Source: Amylibacter sp. IMCC11727
GTDB taxonomy: Bacteria > Pseudomonadota > Alphaproteobacteria > Rhodobacterales > Rhodobacteraceae
Assembly (NCBI RefSeq): GCF_029854195.1
Contig: NZ_CP122960.1
Span: forward strand, 1,308,001 to 1,372,000
DNA length: 64,000 nt
Reading direction: 5' to 3'
The notes below the pieces were generated by a model. It had not been told where the DNA came from, made no database searches, and was given only the letters and a program-made list of their open reading frames with translations. Below are positions 53,124 through 61,308 of the stretch, piece by piece. The translations under genes were made by a program, and so were the position numbers. The stretch's first letter is position 1. Each line of letters begins with the position of its first letter.

Positions 53124-53222
53124 CTACTGCTCGGGAAAGATATCATCCCAAGAGGTTTCCAAACACGCGATTACGACCCATGCGACCAGCGCACCCATCG
53201 TCATTCCAATCATTAAGCTCAT
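53124..53222 (-). CDS. Small single-span membrane protein, 32 residues
   Basis: The frame encodes MSLMIGMTMGALVAWVVIA, then CLETSWDDIFPEQ: one hydrophobic helix with a GxxxG-like start and an acidic tail. AAAGG lies eight bases before the ATG on the minus strand. It fills much of an otherwise gene-free region. Coding is likely because of the clean membrane-protein layout and ribosome site, but the function is unknown. Confidence 0.5.
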   Translation of the reverse strand: MSLMIGMTMGALVAWVVIACLETSWDDIFPEQ

Positions 53223-53394
53223 ACTGCTAACCTTTATCTCACGCGCTCTGCGGCGCGGTTTGTCAGAAAATCCGACAATAATGTGTCAGGATTAAGGCTA
53301 CGGCCCAAATAGTTAAGATTTTAAGAACAGGGCAGGGACTTCAAAGAACAACAGATGCGATTTACAGGTCTCGAATGCCCGGGATTTTTATTGA

Positions 53395-53406
53395 TTGACC
53401 AGTCAA
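53395..53406. promoter_or_regulatory. BetI-type operator
   Basis: TTGACCAGTCAA, inside a longer AT-rich ATTGATTGACCAGTCAATT stretch, is a two-fold symmetric site about 47 bp before the betI start. BetI sites in other bacteria have this TTGA...TCAA form. Confidence 0.65.
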
Positions 53407-53452
53407 TTAAAATAACGAATAGTCCACCCTCAAAACCAAAATGAGTCTCCCA

Positions 53453-54043
53453 ATGCCTAAAATCGGAATGGAACCCATCCGCCGCAAAGCCCTAATCGAC
53501 GCCACGATTGCCGAAATCGGGCAGGCGGGATCATTGGATGTGACAGTGGGACAAATCGCCAAACGGGCTGGCATGTCCTCTGGCCTTGCGCATCATTACT
53601 TTGGGGGCAAGGAACAAATCCTGCTCGCGGCCATGCGCCAAATCCTTACCAATCTGCAGCTGCGCGTGCGCACCAGCCTGCAAAACGCCGAAACACCCTT
53701 GCAACGCATCCATGCCATCATCGCCGCCAACTTGGATGCTGGCAATTTCGAACCCGATGTGGTGGCCTCTTGGCTGACGTTTTATGTGCAATCGCAAAAC
53801 TCTGCAGAGGCACAACGCCTTCTGCAGGTATACGCACGCCGCTTGCATTCCAATCTGGTGGTGAACCTTTCGGCTCTGATGGACAAATCTCACGCTGAAC
53901 ACACGGCCCGTGGGCTGGGTGCCATGATCGACGGCATTTATATCCGCCACGCGCTCGAACACTCCGCCCCAAATCACGACCAAGCGGTCGCCATGGTGCG
54001 CGATTACCTCGACCTTCAACTTGCTAAGGGAACAGCAAAATGA
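53453..54043 (+). CDS. betI: Choline-responsive repressor BetI
   Basis: A 196-residue TetR-family repressor starting MPKIGMEPIRRKALIDATI, matching the MPK-GM--IRR-QLI-AT start of known BetI proteins. The helix-turn-helix includes VTVGQIAKRAGMSSG and HHYFGGKEQIL. The homologous start at 53453 is preferred to an in-frame ATG at 53441; neither has a strong ribosome site. It is coupled to betC by a four-base overlap and probably controls betI-betC-betA via the palindrome upstream. Confidence 0.88.
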   Translation: MPKIGMEPIRRKALIDATIAEIGQAGSLDVTVGQIAKRAGMSSGLAHHYFGGKEQILLAAMRQILTNLQLRVRTSLQNAETPLQRIHAIIAANLDAGNFEPDVVASWLTFYVQSQNSAEAQRLLQVYARRLHSNLVVNLSALMDKSHAEHTARGLGAMIDGIYIRHALEHSAPNHDQAVAMVRDYLDLQLAKGTAK

Positions 54044-55548
54044 CCAAGCCAAACATCCTCATCATCATGGTCGATCAGTTGAACGGAACGCTGTTTCCCG
54101 ATGGCCCCGCCGATTGGCTGCACGCGCCAAATCTGAAAAAGCTCGCGGCGAAATCTACTCGCTTTGGCCTCACATACACCGCATCCCCGCTCTGCGCCCC
54201 TGGCCGCGCGTCGTTTATGTCGGGTCAATTGCCCTCGCGGACACGGGTTTACGACAACGCCGCCGAATTTGCCTCTGATATCCCCACCTACGCGCATCAT
54301 TTGCGCCGCGCAGGCTATCAAACCTGCCTCTCTGGCAAAATGCACTTCGTTGGTCCCGATCAAATGCACGGGTTCGAAGAACGCCTCACCACCGATATTT
54401 ACCCTGCCGATTTCGGCTGGACACCTGACTACCGCAAACCGGGTGAACGCATCGACTGGTGGTATCACAACATGGGCTCCGTCACGGGCGCAGGGGTGGC
54501 GGAGATTTCCAACCAAATGGAATATGATGACGAAGTGGCCTATCACGCCACGCGCAAAATCTATGACCTGTCGCGGGGCAAAGATGACCGCCCGTGGTGC
54601 CTGACTGTGTCCTTCACACACCCCCACGACCCCTATGTGGCGCGCAAAAAATACTGGGACTTGTACGAGGATTGCGACCACCTGCTGCCCACCGTGCCAG
54701 CGATGGACTACGACGACCATGACAGCCATTCCAAACGCATATTTGACGCCAACGACTGGCGCAACTTCGACATTACGGAAGAGGACATCAAACGCTCCCG
54801 ACGCGCCTATTTTGCCAACATTTCCTACCTCGATGACAAAGTTGGCGAACTGCTCGAAGCCTTGGAGGGCACGCGCCAAGAGGCCACAATCCTCTTCGTT
54901 TCAGACCATGGCGATATGCTCGGTGAACGCGGCCTTTGGTTCAAAATGACCTTCTTTGAAGGCTCCGCCCGCGTCCCGCTTATGATCTCTGATCCCAACA
55001 TGGAACCGGGCCTCGTCACCGCCCCAGTCAGCACCATCGACGTCACCCCAACTCTCGCTGAATTGGCAGGCGTCAGCCTTGACGAAGTGGCCCCATGGAC
55101 CGAAGGCGAAAGCCTTGTTCACTTGGGTCAAGGCGGTGAACGCACATCCCCAGTCGCGATGGAATACGCTGCCGAAGCGTCTTATTCCCCGCTTGTTTCC
55201 CTGCGCTACGGCAAATGGAAATACACCCGCTGTAATCTGGATGCGGACCAACTTTTCGACTTGGATGCGGACCCACACGAGTTGACAAACCTCGCTGCGG
55301 AACCCGCCCACGCGGGCACGCTGCAAACCCTCAAGGCAAAATCCGAAGCCCGCTGGGACCTCGATACGTTCGATGCCCAAGTCCGCGAAAGCCAAGCCCG
55401 CCGCTGGGTGGTGTATGAGGCGCTGCGCAACGGCGACTACTACCCGTGGGATTACCAACCCTTGCAAAAAGCCTCCGAACGCTACATGCGCAACAACATG
55501 GATTTGAACACAGTCGAGGAAGTGGCACGCTTCCCACGCGGCGAATAG
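54040..55548 (+). CDS. betC: Choline-sulfatase
   Basis: A 502-residue type I sulfatase that splits choline-O-sulfate into choline and sulfate. The formylglycine motif C-x-P-x-R is present as CAPGRASFMSG at residue 52, with metal ligands in IIMVDQLNG and in FVSDHGDMLGERG. The C-terminal choline-sulfatase extension (WVVYEALRNGDYYPWDYQP) is also present. There is no signal peptide, so it should be cytoplasmic. It sits between betI and betA. Confidence 0.93.
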   Translation: MTKPNILIIMVDQLNGTLFPDGPADWLHAPNLKKLAAKSTRFGLTYTASPLCAPGRASFMSGQLPSRTRVYDNAAEFASDIPTYAHHLRRAGYQTCLSGKMHFVGPDQMHGFEERLTTDIYPADFGWTPDYRKPGERIDWWYHNMGSVTGAGVAEISNQMEYDDEVAYHATRKIYDLSRGKDDRPWCLTVSFTHPHDPYVARKKYWDLYEDCDHLLPTVPAMDYDDHDSHSKRIFDANDWRNFDITEEDIKRSRRAYFANISYLDDKVGELLEALEGTRQEATILFVSDHGDMLGERGLWFKMTFFEGSARVPLMISDPNMEPGLVTAPVSTIDVTPTLAELAGVSLDEVAPWTEGESLVHLGQGGERTSPVAMEYAAEASYSPLVSLRYGKWKYTRCNLDADQLFDLDADPHELTNLAAEPAHAGTLQTLKAKSEARWDLDTFDAQVRESQARRWVVYEALRNGDYYPWDYQPLQKASERYMRNNMDLNTVEEVARFPRGE

Positions 55549-55559
55549 GAATACCTAAA

Positions 55560-57221
55560 ATGACTGCCGATTACATCATAATCGGCGCAGGCTCTGCGGG
55601 CTGCGCCATGGCTTACCGTCTGTCCGAAGACGGCAAAAATAAAGTTCTCGTCGTGGAATACGGGGGCACCGACTGGGGTCCACTCATCCAGATGCCAGGG
55701 GCGCTCAGTTACCCCATGAACATGAAACGCTACGATTGGGGCTATGCCTCTGAACCAGAACCCCACCTTGATGGTCGTCGCTTGGCCGCCCCACGGGGCA
55801 AGGTGATCGGCGGGTCCTCTTCGATCAACGGCATGGTCTATGTGCGCGGTCACGCCCGCGATTACGATCATTGGGCCGAAAGCGGCGCAACTGGCTGGTC
55901 AGGCGCTGATGTGCTGCCCTATTTCAAACGCCAAGAAAACTGGCATCCCTCGGGTCACGGTGGAGACAGGTCGGTGCGGGGCAAAGATGGCCCTTTGCAC
56001 GTGAAACGCGGCACCCGTGAAAACCCGCTGAACAAAGCCTTCGTCAAAGCAGGCAAACAGGCAGGGTATCAAGTCACCAAAGACTACAACGGCATCCAGC
56101 AAGAAGGTTTTGGTCCCATGGATCAAACCGTCCACAAAGGCGTGCGCTGGTCTGCCGCTAATGCCTATTTGAAACCCGCATTGAAACGGGACAACGTCGA
56201 ACTCGTGTCAGGCCACGCCAATCGTGTAATCATCGAAAATGGCCGTGCTACAGGTGTTGAAATCACCCAAGGCTCTAAAACCAAAGTCCTCAACGCCAAA
56301 CGCGAGGTGATCATCGCCGCCTCCGCCTTCAACTCCCCCGCAATCCTCATGCGCTCTGGCATCGGCCCCGCTGCCCACCTGCGCGAACACGGTATCGATG
56401 TGGTCGCAGACCGCGCAGGGGTGGGGCAAAACTTGATGGATCATTTGGAGCTGTACATCCAAGTGAAATCCACCAAACCCATCACGCTCTATCGCTATTG
56501 GAACCTGCTTGGCAAAGCTTATGTGGGTGCGAAATGGCTGTTCACAGGGCAGGGACCAGGCGCGTCAAACCAGTTCGAAAGCGCCGCGTTCATCCGATCC
56601 CGCGCAGGTGTGGACTACCCCGATATCCAATACCATTTCCTACCCATCGCCGTGCGCTATGACGGCCAAGCTGCCGCCGAAGGCCACGGGTTCCAAGCCC
56701 ACGTTGGCCCCATGCGATCTGAGTCCCGCGGTTCCGTCACGCTCAACTCCGCTGATCCAATGGACGCGCCAAAAATCCTGTTCAACTACATGTCAAAAGA
56801 CCAAGATTGGCAAGATTTCCGCACCTGCATCCGCCTCACACGCGAGATTTTCGGCCAAGACGCGTTCAAACCGTTCTATGGCGGCGAAATCCAACCGGGT
56901 GAGGCCGTGCAATCTGACGAAGACCTCAACGCATTCATCAAAGAACACGTGGAAAGCGCCTATCACCCCTGCGGCACCTGCAAAATGGGCGCAGCCGATG
57001 ATCCAATGGCGGTTGTTGACCCAGAATGCCGCGTGATCGGCGTCGAAGGCCTGCGCGTTGCCGACAGCTCCATCTTCCCGCGCATCACCAACGGCAACCT
57101 GAACGGCCCGTCGATCATGGTGGGCGAAAAAGCTTCTGATCACATCCTCGGCAAAGACCCATTGCCCGCATCAAACATGGAACCGTGGGTGCATCCAAAC
57201 TGGGAAACAGAACAGCGGTAA
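55560..57221 (+). CDS. betA: Choline dehydrogenase (GMC oxidoreductase)
   Basis: A 553-residue GMC flavoprotein starting MTADYIIIGAGSAGCAMAYR. The GMC signature PRGKVIGGSSSINGM and the C-terminal catalytic HVESAYHPCGTCKMG are present. It oxidises choline to betaine aldehyde. The ATG at 55560 follows betC by 11 bases. No betB or choline transporter lies in the window, so the pathway must be completed elsewhere. Confidence 0.92.
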   Translation: MTADYIIIGAGSAGCAMAYRLSEDGKNKVLVVEYGGTDWGPLIQMPGALSYPMNMKRYDWGYASEPEPHLDGRRLAAPRGKVIGGSSSINGMVYVRGHARDYDHWAESGATGWSGADVLPYFKRQENWHPSGHGGDRSVRGKDGPLHVKRGTRENPLNKAFVKAGKQAGYQVTKDYNGIQQEGFGPMDQTVHKGVRWSAANAYLKPALKRDNVELVSGHANRVIIENGRATGVEITQGSKTKVLNAKREVIIAASAFNSPAILMRSGIGPAAHLREHGIDVVADRAGVGQNLMDHLELYIQVKSTKPITLYRYWNLLGKAYVGAKWLFTGQGPGASNQFESAAFIRSRAGVDYPDIQYHFLPIAVRYDGQAAAEGHGFQAHVGPMRSESRGSVTLNSADPMDAPKILFNYMSKDQDWQDFRTCIRLTREIFGQDAFKPFYGGEIQPGEAVQSDEDLNAFIKEHVESAYHPCGTCKMGAADDPMAVVDPECRVIGVEGLRVADSSIFPRITNGNLNGPSIMVGEKASDHILGKDPLPASNMEPWVHPNWETEQR

Positions 57222-57285
57222 CTTGACTTAACGTCAGTTCTCTCGCACGATCTTCAAATTATTTAAAGTATTTTGGAGGCGTGTG

Positions 57286-59490
57286 ATGGCGAACACCAAG
57301 AAAACTGCGCTTGAAGTTCATGGGATTAAAGAACCGCGAGACAAGAAACTCGCTTTAGTTGTTCACGGTATCGGCGAACAGAACCCAGGTGAAACAATCG
57401 AAGCCCTTGTTGGCGGCCTCGTCGGGGCCACCAATCAGCCCGTCACCACAGACATGCGGCTGATGCGTGAAACCGATGTCGACCATTTGTTGGACACCGA
57501 GAAAGCTAAAGCAGAGCACGAAAAAGCCATAGCGGCACAAGGAGATGTTCCTTCGGCACCACCGCCTGCGCCTGAACCAAAGGCACAGCGTAACTTCGTT
57601 CAATATCCCTGTCACATCCATCGAATTGAAGGCACCACGAAGGACTATGTTTTCGCAGAGGTTTTTTGGGGTGACATTTCACGCGGGGCCGACGGCACTG
57701 TGCGTGGTGTTCTGGATCTCTTTGAACTGGTTATGGGGCTGGGTCATATTGTGCGTGCCAATGCCGCTGAAATCTACGACAGCCCAAAGTTTCCACCCAG
57801 ATTTCTGGCAAATGGGTTCGTGTATCTGTTACATGGTCCGCTGCCCGCGTTGAACTTCGTTTTTGCTATCGGCATCGTGTTATTGTTTGGCCTGCAATAC
57901 CTGCAAACCATTGTCCCGATCTACTTTGATCCCGCGCATATTACAGTGTTTTGCACAATTGTGCTGTTGCTGTTGATTCACAAATTCAGCGCCGATGAAA
58001 AACGCAGTTACCTATATCAGACGTTTCACAGTTGGCTTTTTTACATGGCCATCATCATGTGTGCTGTGTTCAGTGTCACTGTGATATCCATTCTCGTGTC
58101 GCCCGCGTTTTTCGAAAGCTATGCCCGCATTCCAACGCAATATTTGATCACAGACGGTGGCTTTGTCATCGACAATCTGGATGTCTGGTACTCCGCTATC
58201 TTTGTAAACATGCTCGCGGTCTTTGGCGGCTTGTGCCTTTCGCTAGTAGTCGTGAACGCAACGTGGGAGGTTGTCCGCCGCGCTTACAAGTCGTTCCGAA
58301 AATGGCTCATGACACGTCAAGGCAAAGAAACACCGTCGGAACCCGAGAAAGCTCTGTATCCGCAGGCCAGCGTTTTAATGATCACAGTTTGGATGCTCAT
58401 GGTCTCAATCCTCTGGGTCATTGGCTCGCGCACATTGATCGAAATTGTAAATCGCAGTGGAGTTTCCGATGAGGCAATTAATAAAGAATTGCTGGAAACC
58501 TATATGTCGCTCGCCATGCAGTTGGGTGTAGCAGCCATGTGCGCGCTGCTCGTTATCATACTCTCGGCCATCATGGTTCACCTTCGGAGATCGAATTGGG
58601 TCAAAGCCGAAAACAAAGGCCCAGAGCAAGAACACAGTGTGCCGCGTTTGATCGTGAACCCCACAATTCTGCTCGGATTAACTCTTGCTCTCGTGGTGCT
58701 GACCTACGGGGCAACTCTTGCCGCAATAGAGCAGTTCAGCTGGCTCTTAGGCGAAAGTGAAAGTGATTCTCGCACGTACTTCGGCGGAGTATTTATTGTC
58801 AGCGCTCTCGGAATTGCGGCTGTTTACAGCAAATTTGGCGGCACAATTTCAATGGGGATCGGCGTGGCAAAAGACATTGTTGTCTACTTTGTGCGACGCC
58901 CCAACGACAAAACCAAGGTTGAGCGGAACCCTGACGACAAAACCGACCCCAACAATTATGTAAACGAATACCCGCTGCGTCAACGTATTCAAAACCGTTT
59001 TGTGGATACACTGATCCGCCTGATCGAGATTGAAAAACCAACCGAGATTCTCATCATTTCCCACAGTCAGGGGACAGTTATCGCGCTCGAAGCATTGCGG
59101 GGTGGACGATTGAACAAAATCCTCACAGATCATGGCTTACCTGAAATCTCACCAGAACTGGTTACCATGGGCTCTCCGACAGACCATCTCTACGGCTTTT
59201 ATTTCAGCAAAACATTTTCGGTGCAAAGTGCTGATGAAAACATGGACGTAGAAACTGGTATCAGCAAGTGGACCAATATTTACCGATCAGATGATTTTGT
59301 CGGCACCACTGTCGCAGGTCGGCAAAACACATTCCCGCACAATGAAAAGGTGCTGCCAAACGGTCATACAAACTATTGGACAGATGAATTGGTCCTGAAA
59401 AAGCTCGTAAAACACGCCCTACCAGAACTCAATTCGCCTGCGGAAATCCAACAAATGTCGCAGGCAAACCAAATTGAAAATCTTTACTAG
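57286..59490 (+). CDS. Membrane-inserted serine hydrolase, unknown substrate
   Basis: A 734-residue protein. The N-terminal LALVVHGIGEQNPGETIEAL supplies the oxyanion-hole strand of an alpha/beta hydrolase and the C-terminal LIISHSQGTVIALEAL supplies the serine elbow, but about 550 residues with roughly eight hydrophobic helices lie between them. The fold therefore seems to be interrupted by a membrane domain. An aspartate and histidine for the triad are plausible in SDDFVG and PNGHTNYW. The ATG at 57286 has GGAGG six bases upstream; a GTG at 57283 is less well spaced. Function is unassigned. Confidence 0.75.
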   Translation: MANTKKTALEVHGIKEPRDKKLALVVHGIGEQNPGETIEALVGGLVGATNQPVTTDMRLMRETDVDHLLDTEKAKAEHEKAIAAQGDVPSAPPPAPEPKAQRNFVQYPCHIHRIEGTTKDYVFAEVFWGDISRGADGTVRGVLDLFELVMGLGHIVRANAAEIYDSPKFPPRFLANGFVYLLHGPLPALNFVFAIGIVLLFGLQYLQTIVPIYFDPAHITVFCTIVLLLLIHKFSADEKRSYLYQTFHSWLFYMAIIMCAVFSVTVISILVSPAFFESYARIPTQYLITDGGFVIDNLDVWYSAIFVNMLAVFGGLCLSLVVVNATWEVVRRAYKSFRKWLMTRQGKETPSEPEKALYPQASVLMITVWMLMVSILWVIGSRTLIEIVNRSGVSDEAINKELLETYMSLAMQLGVAAMCALLVIILSAIMVHLRRSNWVKAENKGPEQEHSVPRLIVNPTILLGLTLALVVLTYGATLAAIEQFSWLLGESESDSRTYFGGVFIVSALGIAAVYSKFGGTISMGIGVAKDIVVYFVRRPNDKTKVERNPDDKTDPNNYVNEYPLRQRIQNRFVDTLIRLIEIEKPTEILIISHSQGTVIALEALRGGRLNKILTDHGLPEISPELVTMGSPTDHLYGFYFSKTFSVQSADENMDVETGISKWTNIYRSDDFVGTTVAGRQNTFPHNEKVLPNGHTNYWTDELVLKKLVKHALPELNSPAEIQQMSQANQIENLY

Positions 59491-59603
59491 GGCTTGTGGG
59501 CTTTCAACAGACCGACAGGTGATTTGCGCCAAACGCGAAAGGCTAAATTGGGTCTGCATTTGCACTTGCAAGACCGTGCCGAGATCGCTAAACCCGCCCC
59601 CAC

Positions 59604-59693
59604 GGACAGGTGGCCGAGTGGTCGAAGGCGCACGCCTGGAAAGTGTGTAGGCGGGGAACCGTCTCCAGGGTTCGAATCCCTGTCTGTCCGCCA
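59604..59693 (+). tRNA. serT: tRNA-Ser (anticodon GGA)
   Basis: A 90-base serine tRNA with encoded CCA. The GGACAGG acceptor pairs with the 3' TCTGTCC. The anticodon loop CTGGAAA puts GGA at 59638-59640, and the long variable arm typical of serine tRNAs follows. The T-arm GGGTTCGAATCCC is perfect. Confidence 0.95.
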
Positions 59694-59726
59694 TCACCCC
59701 TAAATCCAGTTCTAAAACGGCTTTTA

Positions 59727-59765
59727 GCCCGCGAAAGCCCGTTGTTTTTCAGGGGCTTTGCGGGC
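59727..59765 (+). terminator. Hairpin after tRNA-Ser
   Basis: GCCCGC-AAAGCCC pairs with GGGCTTTGCGGGC, with one bulged G, around 12 bases. No long T-run follows, so it is a likely but not certain terminator. Confidence 0.55.
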
Positions 59766-59807
59766 CTGAATCAAGTCACTTTGTGTGACACTCGGCGGAC
59801 GTGAAAC

Positions 59808-60059
59808 TCAATCTTCATCTTCAACGAACACCGCGGAATAAATCGCATATCCGCCCCCGCATAAACCCAATCCGATCAACAGCACGCCAGAAGGCGTCAT
59901 GCCGATGGTTTCGATAAGCCAGTTTTGAATGCTCATGAACAATCGGCCTTTGCGGCCTCCCACAACCATCGGGTCATTGATCCACAGAAAATAGCCAATC
60001 AAAACAAAGGCCGCACCAAACGCAAATCCTGCAAGGGTGCTCAAAAGTCTATGTAGCAT
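59808..60059 (-). CDS. Small membrane protein with two helices
   Basis: An 83-residue protein with two hydrophobic segments (LLSTLAGFAFGAAFVLIGYF and GVLLIGLGLCGGGYAIYSAV) separated by a polar loop, and an acidic end. I do not recognise a family. It is the last gene of the leftward Hint/lectin/microprotein set, separated from the lipoprotein gene by 128 bp without a clear feature. Confidence 0.6.
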   Translation of the reverse strand: MLHRLLSTLAGFAFGAAFVLIGYFLWINDPMVVGGRKGRLFMSIQNWLIETIGMTPSGVLLIGLGLCGGGYAIYSAVFVEDED

Positions 60060-60187
60060 TGTTAATCCAGTTCTTCTTTGTGTTAAATGTTTGCCGCACC
60101 GAAAGGCTGCGGCGGTGGTTAATCCATTTCGTGCTTACCAATGCGGGGCAGGGGGGCAGCACAAACCAAACCCGCACCCTCTGCCCG

Positions 60188-60427
60188 TTAATTGCGTCTT
60201 TCACCTTCTTGACGGCAAATTTCATCGCCCCGCTCGATTGTCATACCTGCAGGCACATGTGTTGCGCGGTCCCAAAGCACATGGCGCTGCGTATAAAGCT
60301 GACAGGTGACAACACCCTGCTCAGTGGTCACCGCAACCGGAGCCGTTTCATAGGCGGATTGGTCGACACAAGCTGCTGTTCCCAAAAGGGCAGCCACAGC
60401 GGTCAAACGGGTCAATGGTGCAATCAT
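60188..60427 (-). CDS. Small lipoprotein
   Basis: A 79-residue protein with a signal peptide ending at the lipobox TAAC (LTRLTAVAALLGTAAC). The mature part has two cysteines (VVTCQLY, DEICRQ) that may form a disulphide. AAAGGA lies eight bases before the ATG at 60427. It follows the 26-residue membrane peptide gene by 26 bp. Function unknown. Confidence 0.65.
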   Translation of the reverse strand: MIAPLTRLTAVAALLGTAACVDQSAYETAPVAVTTEQGVVTCQLYTQRHVLWDRATHVPAGMTIERGDEICRQEGERRN

Positions 60428-60453
60428 AAAAGGGTCCTTTGAAATTGCGCGCT

Positions 60454-60534
60454 TCACCACATCGCATCAAAACAAGCGTAAAGAGCGGCGCCGATGGCGG
60501 TTCCAATAAAAAAGCCGACGGTGAATGTGATCAT
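60454..60534 (-). CDS. 26-residue GxxxGxxxG membrane micropeptide
   Basis: The frame encodes MITFTVGFFIGTAIGAALYA, then CFDAMW: a single helix with glycines at 7, 11 and 15. Its ATG overlaps the stop of the 54-residue gene by four bases, and AAAGGA is nine bases upstream. Position by position it matches the first 23 residues of that neighbour (M1, I2, F4, G7, G11, G15, A16, A20, D23), so the two are duplicates. Function unknown; GxxxG patterns favour helix pairing. Confidence 0.6.
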   Translation of the reverse strand: MITFTVGFFIGTAIGAALYACFDAMW

Positions 60535-60695
60535 GGATTTGCGTCCTTTGAGCGGTGAATTTGTTTGCCTGTGTGATCCGTCGACGTCTTGTCACTTGGG
60601 CGCATCTCGCCCCACGATCTGTAATGGTCCAACAGGGCGAGCCCGACAGCACCCGCCACCCCGCCCGAAGCGCATCCCAAGGCAAAATCGATCAT
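60531..60695 (-). CDS. 54-residue GxxxGxxxG membrane protein
   Basis: The protein begins MIDFALGCASGGVAGAVGLA, then LLD, one helix with glycines at 7, 11 and 15, and continues with a polar tail (HYRSWGEMRPSDKTSTDH). The ATG overlaps the lectin stop by four bases and its stop overlaps the next ATG by four, so coding is well supported by coupling. The N-terminus is a duplicate of the 26-residue peptide that follows. Function unknown. Confidence 0.62.
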   Translation of the reverse strand: MIDFALGCASGGVAGAVGLALLDHYRSWGEMRPSDKTSTDHTGKQIHRSKDANP

Positions 60696-61150
60696 GATGG
60701 CACATGCTGATCACGCGATGCAGCCACCCATGCTGGCGGTGCGCTATTGCTTTGCTCAAACGCAGACCAGCTGATATCGACACCGGCAAGTTTCGTGTCT
60801 TGCCAGGTGTGGGCGGTCACAACAAATCCCGTTACCGCGGCATCGCTCACACGAAGTTTCAAGCGCAGGTTTTGCGCGTGGGATGCGTCCACCCCCATCA
60901 GGTTAACCTGTACCAACGGCACACGACGCAGCGGTTTGGTAAAGGCGATGAACACATTCAAATGCCGGTCTCCATCCCCATTCCACATGAAATCATCTGG
61001 GTTTACATGGCGGAACAATTCCCCTTGTCCCAAAACCAATGTGGTTTGCGCAGACAAAGAAATTCGGTGCTGAACATGCAATTGGCGGTGCGTCACAGCA
61101 CGCAACGATTTGGGGGTAAACGGGTGTATATCTGAAATCGGCTCTGACAT
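60692..61150 (-). CDS. H-type lectin domain protein
   Basis: A 152-residue protein. Its C-terminal two-thirds follows the H-type lectin pattern of discoidin and snail agglutinins: VFIAFTKPLRRVPLVQVNL, then GFVVTAHTWQDTKLAGVDIS and WSAFE. Such domains bind N-acetylgalactosamine-type sugars and form trimers or hexamers. No signal peptide is evident. GAGG lies six bases before the ATG. It follows the Hint gene and heads the coupled micropeptide genes. Confidence 0.78.
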   Translation of the reverse strand: MSEPISDIHPFTPKSLRAVTHRQLHVQHRISLSAQTTLVLGQGELFRHVNPDDFMWNGDGDRHLNVFIAFTKPLRRVPLVQVNLMGVDASHAQNLRLKLRVSDAAVTGFVVTAHTWQDTKLAGVDISWSAFEQSNSAPPAWVAASRDQHVPS

Positions 61151-61172
61151 CGTTTCCTCTTAATTTCTGTGG

Positions 61173-61216
61173 GCCCGCGACGAAGCTAGGTTTGGGGGTA
61201 AGCGATCGTCGCGGGC
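61173..61216. repeat. Inverted repeat between Hint and lectin genes
   Basis: GCCCGCGACGA and TCGTCGCGGGC, 11 bp each and perfect, flank 22 bases in the 158-bp gap before the lectin gene. There is no T-run on the minus strand, so an attenuator, processing hairpin or operator is as likely as a terminator. Confidence 0.7.
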
Positions 61217-61308
61217 GCACTGTCGGAAGTTCGCCTAAAGCGATGGAGGGGTCGCCAAGAAACGCGCAAAGCGAGTAAGCCCACCAATGAACTCCCGACA
61301 CCCCACCC

